Below, piece after piece: positions 56,060 to 64,000 of a DNA stretch of 64,000 nt; positions within the stretch are counted from its first letter, which is position 1; each line of letters opens with the position of its first letter. This DNA is from QHXQ01 sp963788965 (lineage in GTDB: Bacteria; Acidobacteriota; Blastocatellia; Pyrinomonadales; Pyrinomonadaceae). The translations under genes were made by a program, and so were the position numbers. Where the stretch lies: NCBI GenBank assembly GCA_963788965.1, contig CAWBIK010000005.1, positions 2,108,001-2,172,000 on the forward strand, in the 5' to 3' direction. Below the pieces are notes generated by a model. It searched no databases. It had not been told where the DNA came from and worked only from the letters and a program-made list of their open reading frames with translations.

Positions 56060-57160
56060 ATGCCCAAACCTGCGAAGATCGCGCTTATCGTGTTGGTCGG
56101 CTTCCTCGTTGGGACGGCCGGGTTTTATCTGTTCTATGCGGCCGTATCGTGGTTCAAACGCTGGCGCGCACGACCGCGACCCGTGCGTGCCCGCCGCGCG
56201 TCTTTGTGGCGCGACCCCGGCGCGGTCGAGCAGTTAGACTTCGCGGGCGGCCCCGGCGGCCATGACGGCGCACCGCAACCACCGTTCACCTTTATCGCGG
56301 AACACGCGACGGGATCGAATCCGTGCCTGTCCGTGCGTGATGCGCGCGGGCTGACGTGGCGCATCAAGTGGGGCGACGAAGTGCGCTCGGAAACTTTCGT
56401 CACCCGCATCGCGTGGGCGGCCGGTTATCACGTCGAGCATTCTTACTTCGTCGCCGCCGGTCATATCGAGGGCGCGACCGAGTTGGGCCGCGCGCGTTCG
56501 TGCGTCAATCAAGATTGCACGTTCAAGGATGCGCGCTTCGAGTTGGACGAAGCGGGCGTGCGTAAGCTCTTTGACGAGCATGGCTGGGCGTGGGACGACA
56601 ACCCGTTCGTGGGCACGCGCGAGTTGAACGGGTTGAAGATCATCATGCTGCTCACGTCGAACTGGGACAACAAGGACGTGCGCGACGTGGGGCGCGGCTC
56701 GAACACGGCCATCTTCGAGCATCGTCTGAGCGACGGCGAGTTAGAAGCGCGTTATCTGATCATCGATTGGGGCGCGTCGATGGGCCGTTGGGGCACGCCC
56801 TTCGACCGCAGCAAGTGGGACGCCGCCGGGTTCGAGACGCAGACGCCCGACTTCATCACGGGCATCAGCGACGGCTTCGTCGAATGGGGCTACATCGGGC
56901 AGCGCACCGACGACGCGCGCGAACAGATCAGCCTCGCGGACGTGCGCTGGCTCTACACGTACATCGGTCGCATCACCGACGCACAACTGCGCGCCGGTCT
57001 GGTCGTCAGCGGCGCGACCGACGAAGAGGTCGAACGCTTCACGCGCGCCATGCGTGCGCGCCTCGATCAACTGAAACGCATCTGCGAACTCGACGACGCA
57101 GACACCTCGGCACACATGCCCGCACACAACCCGGCCGGAGACTTAACCCACACGACCTAA
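56060..57160 (+). CDS. Uncharacterised membrane-anchored protein, possible kinase-like fold
   Basis: A 366-residue protein with an N-terminal transmembrane helix (IALIVLVGFLVGTAGFYLFY) and basic cytoplasmic linker (RWRARPRPVRARRAS). The remainder contains PPFTFIAEHATGSNPCLSVR, RIKWGDEVRSETFVTRIAWA, DNPFVGTRELNGLKIIMLL and a conspicuous YLIIDWGASMGRWG. The lysine in RIKWG and the DWG triplet suggest an atypical protein-kinase or HipA/FAM20-like fold, but this is only a guess from motif appearance. I do not recognise a named family. It is the first gene after the CoiA-like gene, 59 bases away. Confidence 0.6.
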   Translation: MPKPAKIALIVLVGFLVGTAGFYLFYAAVSWFKRWRARPRPVRARRASLWRDPGAVEQLDFAGGPGGHDGAPQPPFTFIAEHATGSNPCLSVRDARGLTWRIKWGDEVRSETFVTRIAWAAGYHVEHSYFVAAGHIEGATELGRARSCVNQDCTFKDARFELDEAGVRKLFDEHGWAWDDNPFVGTRELNGLKIIMLLTSNWDNKDVRDVGRGSNTAIFEHRLSDGELEARYLIIDWGASMGRWGTPFDRSKWDAAGFETQTPDFITGISDGFVEWGYIGQRTDDAREQISLADVRWLYTYIGRITDAQLRAGLVVSGATDEEVERFTRAMRARLDQLKRICELDDADTSAHMPAHNPAGDLTHTT

Positions 57161-57465
57161 CGACCGTACCGCTTCGCGGCGAACTTCATACTAAGGCCGC
57201 GCCGCACTTGTCGAATTACGCCTAATAGCTCTCTTTTCATCTTGCCGAAGTATGGATCACATCTTGCCTACATATAAATGAACGAGTGTGGTGGAGATTG
57301 AAATCGTACACATCGATGCAGCATCTCTACCATACAGTTTCATTTCGGACAGTCACCAGAGACGTGTTTCGCCCTTCGGGTCTGGCCTCGCTTGGGCAGC
57401 GTAGGGCGAACTGCACACGGTCTTGCTGGATAAACATTATGAACTCTTAAAGGGGGAGACAGATT
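57161..57465. other. Intergenic region upstream of the stress-protein gene
   Basis: About 300 bases without a coding signal. It is more AT-rich in the middle than flanking genes (for example CATATAAATGAACGAGTGTG around 57273). A G/C-rich inverted stretch, CGCCCTTCGGGTCTGGCCTC near 57371-57390 and GGGCAGCGTAGGGCGAAC near 57393-57410, may form a hairpin. GGGGGAG lies just before ATG 57466. No promoter can be assigned with confidence. Confidence 0.4.
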
Positions 57466-58005
57466 ATGGCAGATGCAACAGGCACTTCGACAGAACGCTC
57501 GCGCACGGTGACGGGCCTATTCCGCGACCGTGAAAGCGCCGAACGCGCTTACGGCTCGCTCAGTAGCCGTGGCTATAGTACGGACGACATTAATCTTGTG
57601 ATGTCGGATGATACGCGTAAGAAACATTTCGCTGATCGCGACATGAGTGAACTCGGCGACAAGGCTTGGGAAGACGCGGGCAAGGGCGCAGCCATCGGCG
57701 GCGCGGCCGGCGCAACGCTCGGCGCAATCGCCGCTATCGGCACGACGCTCGCCCTGCCCGGTTTGGGCTTGCTGCTCGCCGGCCCCATCGCAGCGGGCAT
57801 TGCGGGTTTGGGCGCGGGCAGCTTGACGGGCGGCTTGATCGGCTATCTCGTCGGTCATGGCATCCCCGAAGAGCACGCGAAAGAGTATGATCGCGGCGTC
57901 CGCGAAGGCGGGATCGTCATGGGCGTCAACGCGCGCAACGACGAAGATGCCGACTACTTCGAGAACGACTGGCGCAGCAATCGCGGTGAACATATCTACC
58001 GCTAA
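57466..58005 (+). CDS. General-stress-type (YflT/GspM-like) glycine-zipper protein
   Basis: A 179-residue protein. Residues about 12-50 (TVTGLFRDRESAERAYGSLS then SRGYSTDDINLVMSD) resemble the N-terminal ferredoxin-like domain of YflT/heat-induced stress proteins. The middle is a glycine zipper (KGAAIGGAAGATLGAIAAIG ... GLIGYLVGHGIPEEHAKEY), a two-helix hairpin likely membrane associated. The end GVREGGIVMGVNARNDEDAD closes the domain. GGGGGAG precedes ATG 57466. It is followed 31 bases after its stop by an Asn-rich lipoprotein gene, suggesting an envelope-stress pair. Confidence 0.72.
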   Translation: MADATGTSTERSRTVTGLFRDRESAERAYGSLSSRGYSTDDINLVMSDDTRKKHFADRDMSELGDKAWEDAGKGAAIGGAAGATLGAIAAIGTTLALPGLGLLLAGPIAAGIAGLGAGSLTGGLIGYLVGHGIPEEHAKEYDRGVREGGIVMGVNARNDEDADYFENDWRSNRGEHIYR

Positions 58006-58036
58006 AGCGGCCCGGACGAACTACAGGAGGAATCGG

Positions 58037-58366
58037 ATGCTACGTAAATTAACTCTCGCGTTGATGCTCGGCGCGACCGTTGCGCTCGCAGGCTGTGCCG
58101 CGAGCGACAACGCGAATATGACCACTAATCGCGCGAACGCCAACAACGCGAACACCAACGGCAGTCCCGCGCGTGAAGGTGTGGTTGAGACGAACGCCAA
58201 CGTGCCGTCGAACTTGAACGGCAACACCGTCTCATCGAACACCGCCGTCGTTACCAACAACAACGGCAACGCCAACACGGCCGGTGTCTCGACGACGAAC
58301 ACGAACAATCACAACGGCAACGGTAACAAGGCTGGGCACAACCAGAACAACAGTAACCACCCTTAA
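58037..58366 (+). CDS. Asn-rich lipoprotein
   Basis: A 109-residue protein from ATG 58037 (AGGAGG at 58025-58030). The signal peptide ends in the lipobox LAGC (residues about 17-20). The mature sequence is dominated by Asn, Thr, Ala and Gly (NTNGSPAREGVVETNANVPS, NTNNHNGNGNKAGHNQNNSN) with no folded-domain signature. Such low-complexity lipoproteins may act as flexible spacers at the membrane; function unknown. It is likely in a unit with the stress-type protein upstream. Confidence 0.72.
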   Translation: MLRKLTLALMLGATVALAGCAASDNANMTTNRANANNANTNGSPAREGVVETNANVPSNLNGNTVSSNTAVVTNNNGNANTAGVSTTNTNNHNGNGNKAGHNQNNSNHP

Positions 58367-58410
58367 ACCGGGGCCAGCGAACATGCGCGCAAACTCGCTC
58401 CCGCGCATAC

Positions 58411-58444
58411 ACAGGGCGTGCGGCCTATTTGGTCGCACGCCCTG
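58411..58444. terminator. Strong hairpin after the lipoprotein gene (possible terminator)
   Basis: ACAGGGCGTGCG (58411-58422) pairs perfectly with CGCACGCCCTGT (58433-58444), a 12-bp GC-rich stem with a 10-base loop, about 45 bases after the stop at 58366. No T-run follows, so it may be a Rho-dependent or pause site rather than a classic intrinsic terminator. Confidence 0.55.
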
Positions 58445-58587
58445 TGTGCGTCTGCGGCCGGCTTGAATTTCCCGCCTTGAAAACTGGCTGGCTCAAACTT
58501 TGTGTAATAGTATTAGGCGCACCCCAACACGGCTTGAGTTTATTCCGAACCGCACGCGTTCGGTCGGCAGCAGAGAGGTCTTCGATT

Positions 58588-59994
58588 GTGGCTGCGCAGC
58601 CCACAGTGATGAAGTTCGGCGGCACGTCGGTCGCGGACGCGTCGGCGTTTCGCCGCGTCGTTGAGATCGTCCAAGCACGCCGCGCCGCGCGCCCCGTGAT
58701 CGTCGTCTCCGCGCTGAGTCGCATGACGGACGCACTGCTCGCGGCCGTGCAAGCGAGTGTTGCTGCCCGCGCCGACGAAGCCGCCCACTCGCTCGACGCG
58801 CACTTCGCGCGCCACACAGAGGTTGCCGCCGAGTTGCTCACGCAAACGGATGCGACCGCCTTCAACACAGAACTTGACGCAGCACGGCGAGAGGTGCACG
58901 ACCTGTTGACCTTGTGCGCGCCGCCGCAGACGCGACCACTCGCCGCCCTACAGGACGAGATCGTCGCTTATGGCGAGCGTCTCTCGGCCAGTCTGTTGGC
59001 CGCGGCGCTCAGAGGCGCGGGCTTGCGCGCGCGCTACGTGGACGCGCGCCGCTGCATCATGACCGACGACGCGTTCGGCCGCGCCACGCCTTTGCATGAT
59101 GAGACGACGCAACGCACGTGCGCCGAAGTGGGCGCGGTGTTGGACGCGGGCGAGACGCCTGTGCTCGGCGGCTTCATCGCGGCGAACGCGGCCGGGCAGA
59201 CGACGACACTTGGGCGCGGCGGCTCTGACTATTCGGCGGCGCTCGTCGGCGCATGTCTGCACGCGCAGGAGATTCAAATCTGGACGGACGTGGCCGGCGT
59301 CTTAACGGCCGATCCGCGCGTCGTCACGCGCGCCCACACCATCCCACGTCTCTCTTACGCGGAAGCGGCCGAGTTGGCTTACTTCGGTGCGAAGGTCCTA
59401 CATCCGAAGACGATCTTGCCCGCCGTCGTGCGCGGCATCCCCGTCCGCATCTGCAACACGTTCGCGCCCGACGCGGGCGACACAGACATCTACTTCGACG
59501 CGGAAAAGACGCCGCACACCGTCAAAGCCATCGCGCACAAACGCGGCGTGACCATCCTGCACATCACGTCTGCGCGCATGCTCGGCGCATACGGTTTCCT
59601 GCGCGCGCTCTTTGAAGTCTTCGAGCGGCATCGCACCGAGGTCGATCTCGTCACCACATCAGAAGTCAGCGTCTCGCTCTCGCTTGATGACACGCAAGCG
59701 TTGGACGAGATCGTCAAGGACCTGAGCCAGATCGGCGCGGTCAAGGTTGAACGTGATCGGGCGTTGGTCTGCGTCGTGGGCGAAGGTCTGCGGAACACGC
59801 CGGGCATTGCGGCCAAAGTGTTCACGGCCGTGCGTAACATCAACGTGATGATCATCTCGCAAGGCGCGTCGAGCATCAATCTAACGTTCGTCGTCGAGGC
59901 CGAGATGGTCGAACGGGCCGTGCGGCAATTGCATCAAGCCTTCTTCGAGCGCGACACGCGCGAACTATTCCAGACCGCCATGCTCGACCACTGA
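58588..59994 (+). CDS. lysC: Aspartate kinase
   Basis: About 468 residues from GTG 58588, which has AGAGAGG ten bases upstream; the next ATG 58609 gives the family start MKFGGTSVADASAF. Kinase-domain features are KFGGTSVAD, TTLGRGGSDYSAALVGACLH (the GRGGSDxTA motif) and TDVAGVLTADPRVV. The C-terminal half carries two ACT domains (ITSARMLGAYGFLRALFEVF and NTPGIAAKVFTAVRNINVM). It phosphorylates aspartate, first step to lysine, threonine and methionine, and ACT domains imply feedback control. Its TGA overlaps the next gene start by one base, so the dap genes are translationally coupled. Confidence 0.88.
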   Translation: MAAQPTVMKFGGTSVADASAFRRVVEIVQARRAARPVIVVSALSRMTDALLAAVQASVAARADEAAHSLDAHFARHTEVAAELLTQTDATAFNTELDAARREVHDLLTLCAPPQTRPLAALQDEIVAYGERLSASLLAAALRGAGLRARYVDARRCIMTDDAFGRATPLHDETTQRTCAEVGAVLDAGETPVLGGFIAANAAGQTTTLGRGGSDYSAALVGACLHAQEIQIWTDVAGVLTADPRVVTRAHTIPRLSYAEAAELAYFGAKVLHPKTILPAVVRGIPVRICNTFAPDAGDTDIYFDAEKTPHTVKAIAHKRGVTILHITSARMLGAYGFLRALFEVFERHRTEVDLVTTSEVSVSLSLDDTQALDEIVKDLSQIGAVKVERDRALVCVVGEGLRNTPGIAAKVFTAVRNINVMIISQGASSINLTFVVEAEMVERAVRQLHQAFFERDTRELFQTAMLDH

Positions 59995-61043
59995 TGAACC
60001 TGTTCGCTCTCACGCGTCAACTGATCGACATCCCGTCCATTAGCGGCGACGAGTCGGCCGTTGCGCGCTTCCTCGCCACGCAACTCGCAAGCGCGGGTTA
60101 TAAAGTCGAACTGCAAGAGGTCGCGCCGAACCGCGCGAACGTGTTGGCCACGACGACGGCGCAACCCCGCGTCATTCTCTCAACACACATGGACACCGTG
60201 CCGCCGCACATCAAGTCAGACGAAGATGCAGAGTTTATCTACGGGCGCGGCGCGTGCGATGCGAAGGGCATCATCGCGGCGCAGTTGGCAGCGGCCGAAC
60301 GCCTGTGTGCAGATGGCACGACGGAGATCGGGCTACTGTTCACGGTCGATGAAGAGTTGGGCAGCGCGGGCGCGCGCGCGGCGAACGAACATCAACTTGC
60401 ACGCGCATGTGCGTACTTGATTAACGGCGAGCCGACGGACAACCTGCTCGCGGTCGGCTCGAAAGGATCGCTGCGCGTGCGTATCAAGACCGCAGGGCGG
60501 GCCGCGCACTCGGCTTACCCGGAACAGGGCGAGTCGGCGATTGAGCGTCTGCTCGACGTGCTAGCGGACGTGCGCGCGCACAGTTGGCCGCACGACGAGT
60601 TCTTCGGCGCGACCACTTGCAACATCGGCACGATGAACGGCGGCACAGCCCCGAACGTGATCGCGGCTGAAGCCGAAGCAGTCTTGCAACTGCGGCTGGT
60701 CACTGACTCGGCGCGCATCATTGAAGAACTAACACGCATCGTCGCTGGACGCGCAGAGGTCGAAGTCTTGTCCACTTCCGAGCCGGTGCGGTTGCACGCG
60801 GTCGCGGGGTTCGAGCAGACGGTCGTGCGTTTCACAACCGATATTCCTTACTTGTCGAACTGGGGCACGCCGCTGCTCATCGGCCCCGGCTCGATCCTCG
60901 ATGCGCACACGGCACACGAGCGTATTGCGAAACGTGAACTTGAGCGCGCGGTCGAATTGTATGTGCAACTTGTGCGCGTATTGCTGGCACGGACGGATGA
61001 GAGTGCCGCTATTGCGGCGCGTGTAGAAAGGGCGGACGGATGA
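59994..61043 (+). CDS. M20-family peptidase, DapE-like N-succinyl-diaminopimelate desuccinylase
   Basis: A 349-residue M20 metallopeptidase. The first zinc ligand is in VILSTHMDTVPPHIKSDE, followed by the second in FIYGRGACDAKGIIAAQLAA and the catalytic EE in LLFTVDEELGSAGARAA. GKxxSLRVRIKTAGRAAHSAY is the lid-domain His region. Context (next to dapB, dapA, dapD) suggests desuccinylation of N-succinyl-LL-DAP. ATG 59994 overlaps the lysC stop (TGATG). Other M20 substrates such as acetylornithine cannot be excluded from sequence alone. Confidence 0.8.
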   Translation: MNLFALTRQLIDIPSISGDESAVARFLATQLASAGYKVELQEVAPNRANVLATTTAQPRVILSTHMDTVPPHIKSDEDAEFIYGRGACDAKGIIAAQLAAAERLCADGTTEIGLLFTVDEELGSAGARAANEHQLARACAYLINGEPTDNLLAVGSKGSLRVRIKTAGRAAHSAYPEQGESAIERLLDVLADVRAHSWPHDEFFGATTCNIGTMNGGTAPNVIAAEAEAVLQLRLVTDSARIIEELTRIVAGRAEVEVLSTSEPVRLHAVAGFEQTVVRFTTDIPYLSNWGTPLLIGPGSILDAHTAHERIAKRELERAVELYVQLVRVLLARTDESAAIAARVERADG

Positions 61044-61744
61044 AGCTCGCTTTGTTCGGGCATGGCGCGATGGGTCGTTTGGTTGAAGCGCGCGCGCGCG
61101 GGGAAGGGCATGAGATCGCGGCCGTCATCACCTCGAATGATGCGGCGCGCGGCGTTGAAGCGTTAGCAGAACTTCTGCGCGGGCTTGATGCCGCAATAGA
61201 TTTTTCGGTGGCGGGCGCGGTTGTGGAGAACGTGCGTGCTGGCATGCTCGCGGGTGTGCCCGTCGTCGTCGGCACAACCGGCTGGCGTGAACAGGAGCAG
61301 GCGGTTCGTAAGTTAGTTGCAGATCAGAACGGCGCGTTAGTCTATGGCGCAAACTTCTCAATCGGCGTGAATCTGTTCTATCAGATCGCCGCGCGCGCGG
61401 CCGAGTTGTTTGCTGAGTTCGACGCCTACGCGCCGTTCATCGAAGAGGCGCACCACGCGCGCAAGCGCGATGCGCCGTCGGGCACGGCCTTGAAGCTGCG
61501 CGACCTGTTAGCCGCCGAGTATGAAGGCGACATCCCCGTGGCTTCGACACGCGCGGGGTTCATTCCGGGCACGCATCGCGTCGGCTTCGACTCCGTGGCC
61601 GATCAGGTCTTGCTCACGCACACGGCGCGTTCGCGCGAGGGCTTTGCGGCGGGCGCGTTGGTCGCGGCCGGGTGGATACAAGGCCGACGGGGCAGCTACG
61701 AGTTCGGGCAGGTGATCGCAGAGATGTTGAAAGAGAGGGCTTGA
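61040..61744 (+). CDS. dapB: 4-hydroxy-tetrahydrodipicolinate reductase
   Basis: A 234-residue protein with an N-terminal Rossmann motif GHGAMGRLV, then VPVVVGTTGW (the GTTG motif), NFSIGVNLFYQIA, and the substrate-binding EEAHHARKRDAPSGTALKLR (family E-x-H-H-x-x-K-x-D-A-P-S-G-T-A). It reduces HTPA to tetrahydrodipicolinate with NAD(P)H. The start overlaps the stop of the M20 gene (ATGA at 61040-61043). It is slightly shorter than typical DapB. Confidence 0.88.
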   Translation: MKLALFGHGAMGRLVEARARGEGHEIAAVITSNDAARGVEALAELLRGLDAAIDFSVAGAVVENVRAGMLAGVPVVVGTTGWREQEQAVRKLVADQNGALVYGANFSIGVNLFYQIAARAAELFAEFDAYAPFIEEAHHARKRDAPSGTALKLRDLLAAEYEGDIPVASTRAGFIPGTHRVGFDSVADQVLLTHTARSREGFAAGALVAAGWIQGRRGSYEFGQVIAEMLKERA

Positions 61745-61750
61745 AGCAAG

Positions 61751-62678
61751 ATGACGATGCAGGTCGAATGGATGCGCGGCTGCGCGACGGCACTGGTGAC
61801 GCCGTTCAAGGCGAATGGTGCGGTGGACCTAGACACGTTTCGCGCGCTCGTCGAGCGCCAACTCGCTGGCGGCGTGCGTTTGCTTGTGCCGTGCGGCACG
61901 ACGGGCGAGAGCGTGACGATGAGCGCAGAGGAAGATCAAGAGGTCATCGGCGCGGCCGTTGAGTTAGCGCGCCGCGGGCGCGCGCACGTCATCGCGGGCG
62001 CGGGCAGCAATTCAACGGCCCATGCCATCGAGTATGCGCGCGCGGCGAAAGAGATAGGCGCGGACGCAGTGCTGATCGTCGCGCCCTATTACAACAAGCC
62101 GACGCAGGCGGGCCTCTACGCGCACTTTCGCGCCGTGGCCGAAGCGGTCGAAGGGTTGCCGGTGGTGCTCTATAACGTGCCGGGGCGAACGTCGTCGAAC
62201 ATCTCGCCGGAGACGACGCTCAGGCTGGCGCGCGACTGCGAGAACATCGTGGCGACGAAAGAAGCGTCGGGCAATCTCGCGCAGATCATGGCGATCTTGA
62301 AAGATCGACCTGATAACTTTCGCGTGCTCTCAGGCGACGATGCGAATGACGCTCGCAATGGTCGCGCTCGGCGCGGACGGCCTCGTCTCCGTCGCATCGA
62401 ACGAAGCGCCCGACTTGATGTCGCAGATGTTAGACGCGGCGCTGGCGGGCGAGTGGGAACGCGCGCGTGCGTTGCACTATCGATTGCTGCCGCTGATGGA
62501 CGTGAACTTCATCGAGTCGAGTCCGGGGCCGGTTAAAGCGGCGCTGGCCATGATGGGCTTGCTTGAAGAAGAGTTTCGCTTGCCGCTCGTGCCGGTTGAA
62601 GAAAAGAGTCGCGCGCGTGTGCGCGAGGTGTTGATGGAGTTGGGGCTATTGAAGGGAACAACGCATGTCGCTGCGTGA
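61751..62678 (+). CDS. dapA: 4-hydroxy-tetrahydrodipicolinate synthase, frameshifted
   Basis: The first frame covers residues to about 200: VPCGTTGESVTMSAEEDQEV, VLIVAPYYNKPTQAGLYAHF (Tyr proton-relay), YNVPGRTSSNISPE, and IVATKEASGN with the Schiff-base Lys. It then fails at GDDANDARNG; shifting at one A near 62346 gives GDDAMTLAMVALGADGLVSV and the rest to VAA at 62678. A one-base correction restores a full-length DapA of about 300 residues. It condenses pyruvate and aspartate semialdehyde. A break in this normally essential gene with an intact remainder argues for a sequence indel. Confidence 0.85.
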
Positions 62679-63500
62679 GCGAATCGAAGCATTGGTCGCG
62701 GCCAATCGGGCGGAGTACGGCCCGCCGACTTCGCGCTGTTCGCCGAGTTCAAGACGGCGCTGACGGGCGGCGCGGTGCGCGCGGCCGAGCGCGACGCATC
62801 GGGGCACTGGCGCGCGAACGCGTGGGTCAAGCAGGGCATCTTGCTCGGCTTCCGCATGGGTCAACTCGCGGATATGTCGCCTGTGGATCGCAGTCTGATC
62901 TTTTACGACAAAGACACGTACCCTTTGCGCGCGACGACGATTGACGAGCGCGTGCGAATAGTGCCGGGTGGATCGAGCGTGCGCGACGGCGCGTATCTTG
63001 CGCCCGGCGTCGTCTGCATGCCGCCGATGTACGTCAACGTCGGCGCTTATGTTGACGAAGGCACGATGATTGATAGCCACGCGCTCGTCGGCTCGTGCGC
63101 GCAAGTGGGCAAGCGCGTCCACATCTCGGCGGCGGCGCAAGTGGGCGGCGTGCTCGAACCCGTGGGCGCTGTGCCGGTCGTGATTGAAGACGACGTGCTC
63201 GTCGGCGGCAACTGCGGCGTGTACGAAGGCACAATCGTGCGCGCGGGCGCGGTGCTTGCGCCGGGCACGATCCTGACCGGCGCAACGCCTGTTTATGATC
63301 TCGTGCGTGAACAAGTTTATCGCCGCACGAATGATGCGCCGCTTGAGATACCGGCGGGCGCGGTGGTTGTGCCGGGCGCGCGTGCGGTCACGTCGGCGCG
63401 TGGGCGCGAGTGGGGCTTGTCGCTCTACGCGCCGGTCGTGGTGAAGTACCGCGACGAGCAGACCGACCGCGCGGTGCAGTTGGAGGACTATTTGCGTTGA
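62665..63500 (+). CDS. dapD: 2,3,4,5-tetrahydropyridine-2,6-dicarboxylate N-succinyltransferase, frameshifted
   Basis: ATG 62665 opens MSLRERIEALVAANRAEYGPP; one missing G near 62718 would change PTS to PDFALFAEFK and join the downstream frame (FALFAEFKTALTGGAVRAAE ...). Left-handed beta-helix hexapeptide repeats follow (APGVVCMPPMYVNVGAYVDE, HISAAAQVGGVLEPV, IEDDVLVGGNCGVYEG). With the correction the protein has about 278 residues. It transfers succinyl from succinyl-CoA in the DAP pathway. The start overlaps the dapA stop region. The break again looks like an assembly indel. Confidence 0.83.
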
Positions 63501-64000
63501 GCGACTTTCAACCGGCGACGCGTTTGCGCGGCATCGAAAAGAGCATCATCCGGCAGGTCTTCGACCGCGCGCGGCCCGATAGCATCAACCTCGGCCTCGG
63601 CGAGCCGGACTTGCCTACGCCCGACGTGATCCGGCGCGCAGCCGCGCGCATCGTGACCGAAGAGCAGAACGGTTACACCACGCACGCGGGGCTGCATGAG
63701 TTGCGCGCGCGCGTCGCGGGCGATTACGCGTTTCTTAACAACGATCCTGATCGCGTTGTCATCACGGCCGGTTCGCAAGAGGCGCTCTATCTCACGTTGA
63801 TGACGCTCGTTGATGCGGGCGACGAGGTGTTGCTGCCCGATCCGGGCTTCGTCGCTTATCCGACCATCGTGCGGATGGCGGGCGGCGTGCCTGTCTTCTA
63901 TCGTTTGCCCGCCGCGCGCGACTTCGCGTTCGACGCGGAAGATTTCCGGCGGTGCGTGTCGCCGCGCACGAAAGTGGTCGTGCTGATCAGTCCGTCGAAC
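63497..64000 (+). CDS. PLP-dependent aminotransferase, class I/II, 3' partial (DapC-like by context)
   Basis: TTG 63497 overlaps the dapD stop (TTGA) and the frame stays open to the window edge. The start LSDFQPATRLRGIEKSIIRQ continues with LGLGEPDLPTPDVIRRAAAR, EEQNGYTTHAGLHELRARVA, ITAGSQEALYLTLMTLVDAG and EVLLPDPGFVAYPTIVRMAG, the PLP-fold type I N-terminal half. The Lys that forms the Schiff base lies beyond the window. Placed after dapD, it is a good candidate for N-succinyl-LL-DAP aminotransferase, but other aspartate-type aminotransferases share these motifs. Confidence 0.8.
   Translation, partial: MSDFQPATRLRGIEKSIIRQVFDRARPDSINLGLGEPDLPTPDVIRRAAARIVTEEQNGYTTHAGLHELRARVAGDYAFLNNDPDRVVITAGSQEALYLTLMTLVDAGDEVLLPDPGFVAYPTIVRMAGGVPVFYRLPAARDFAFDAEDFRRCVSPRTKVVVLISPSN

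Noticed and set aside
56590..57225. A 211-residue frame inside the unknown membrane protein gene
   Set aside because: Arg/His-rich shadow in an alternate frame without domain features.
57161..57465. A tRNA or small RNA gene in the gap
   Set aside because: No cloverleaf or T-loop-type GTTCRANNC motif was seen; only a possible hairpin.
58429..58587. Upstream start for lysC at 58429
   Set aside because: Overlaps the hairpin at 58411-58444 and gives a leader with no family resemblance.

Overview
The window looks like a high-GC chromosome segment from a soil or environmental Acidobacteriota (Blastocatellia-like). This is inferred from two large Oar-type TonB-dependent receptors with N-terminal carboxypeptidase-regulatory domains, about nine secreted PQQ-like beta-propeller paralogues, an XPB/Bax1 pair and a succinylase-type DAP operon. 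No rRNA or tRNA gene was recognised, so the taxonomy rests on gene content only.

Layout. (1) 1-4.5 kb: hexuronate catabolism, with a tagaturonate epimerase (cut by the left edge), an SDR fructuronate/mannonate oxidoreductase, a KDG kinase and a frameshifted LarA-like protein. (2) 4.6-14.8 kb: a co-oriented run of LuxE/PaaK-like adenylate-forming enzyme, LuxC/ALDH-like reductase, GT4 glycosyltransferase, LolD/MacB-type ATPase, large FtsX-type permease and a secreted PQQ-like propeller. (3) 14.8-20.5 kb: a small membrane protein, a TonB receptor, and a DUF3311 plus sodium:solute symporter pair. (4) 20.5-22.5 kb: an IS481-like element with imperfect inverted repeats and 17-bp direct repeats, a 40-aa membrane peptide and an IS982 remnant. 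(5) 22.5-28.8 kb: a cluster of six attC-like sites with minus-strand, more AT-rich cassette genes (carboxypeptidase-regulatory-like, GNAT, heavy-metal-binding, EF-Tu-domain-like, GrpB, TIMP-like) and no integrase in the window. I read this as a CALIN, an integron cassette array without integrase. (6) 28.9-30.7 kb: an M28 peptidase gene with five frameshifts. (7) 30.8-45.3 kb: eight PQQ-like propeller proteins with an iron-containing alcohol dehydrogenase and an ankyrin protein. (8) 45.3-52 kb: a second TonB receptor (frameshifted), an M64-type and an M49-like metallopeptidase. (9) 52.1-56 kb: a DNA-processing operon ssb, XPB-like helicase, Bax1-like nuclease, CoiA-like nuclease. (10) 56-58.4 kb: an uncharacterised membrane-anchored protein, a glycine-zipper stress protein and an Asn-rich lipoprotein. 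(11) 58.6-64 kb: lysine/DAP operon lysC, dapE-like, dapB, dapA, dapD and an aminotransferase cut by the right edge.

Two window-wide patterns stand out. Short imperfect palindromes of at least four sequence families sit in many intergenic gaps, and one 7-bp tandem family has entered a signal peptide. Single-base frameshifts break many otherwise well-preserved genes, including dapA, dapD and ssb, where a one-base correction restores a family-like protein. That argues for residual indels in a long-read assembly at many of these positions, although real decay cannot be excluded for the M28 gene and the mobile-element remnants.
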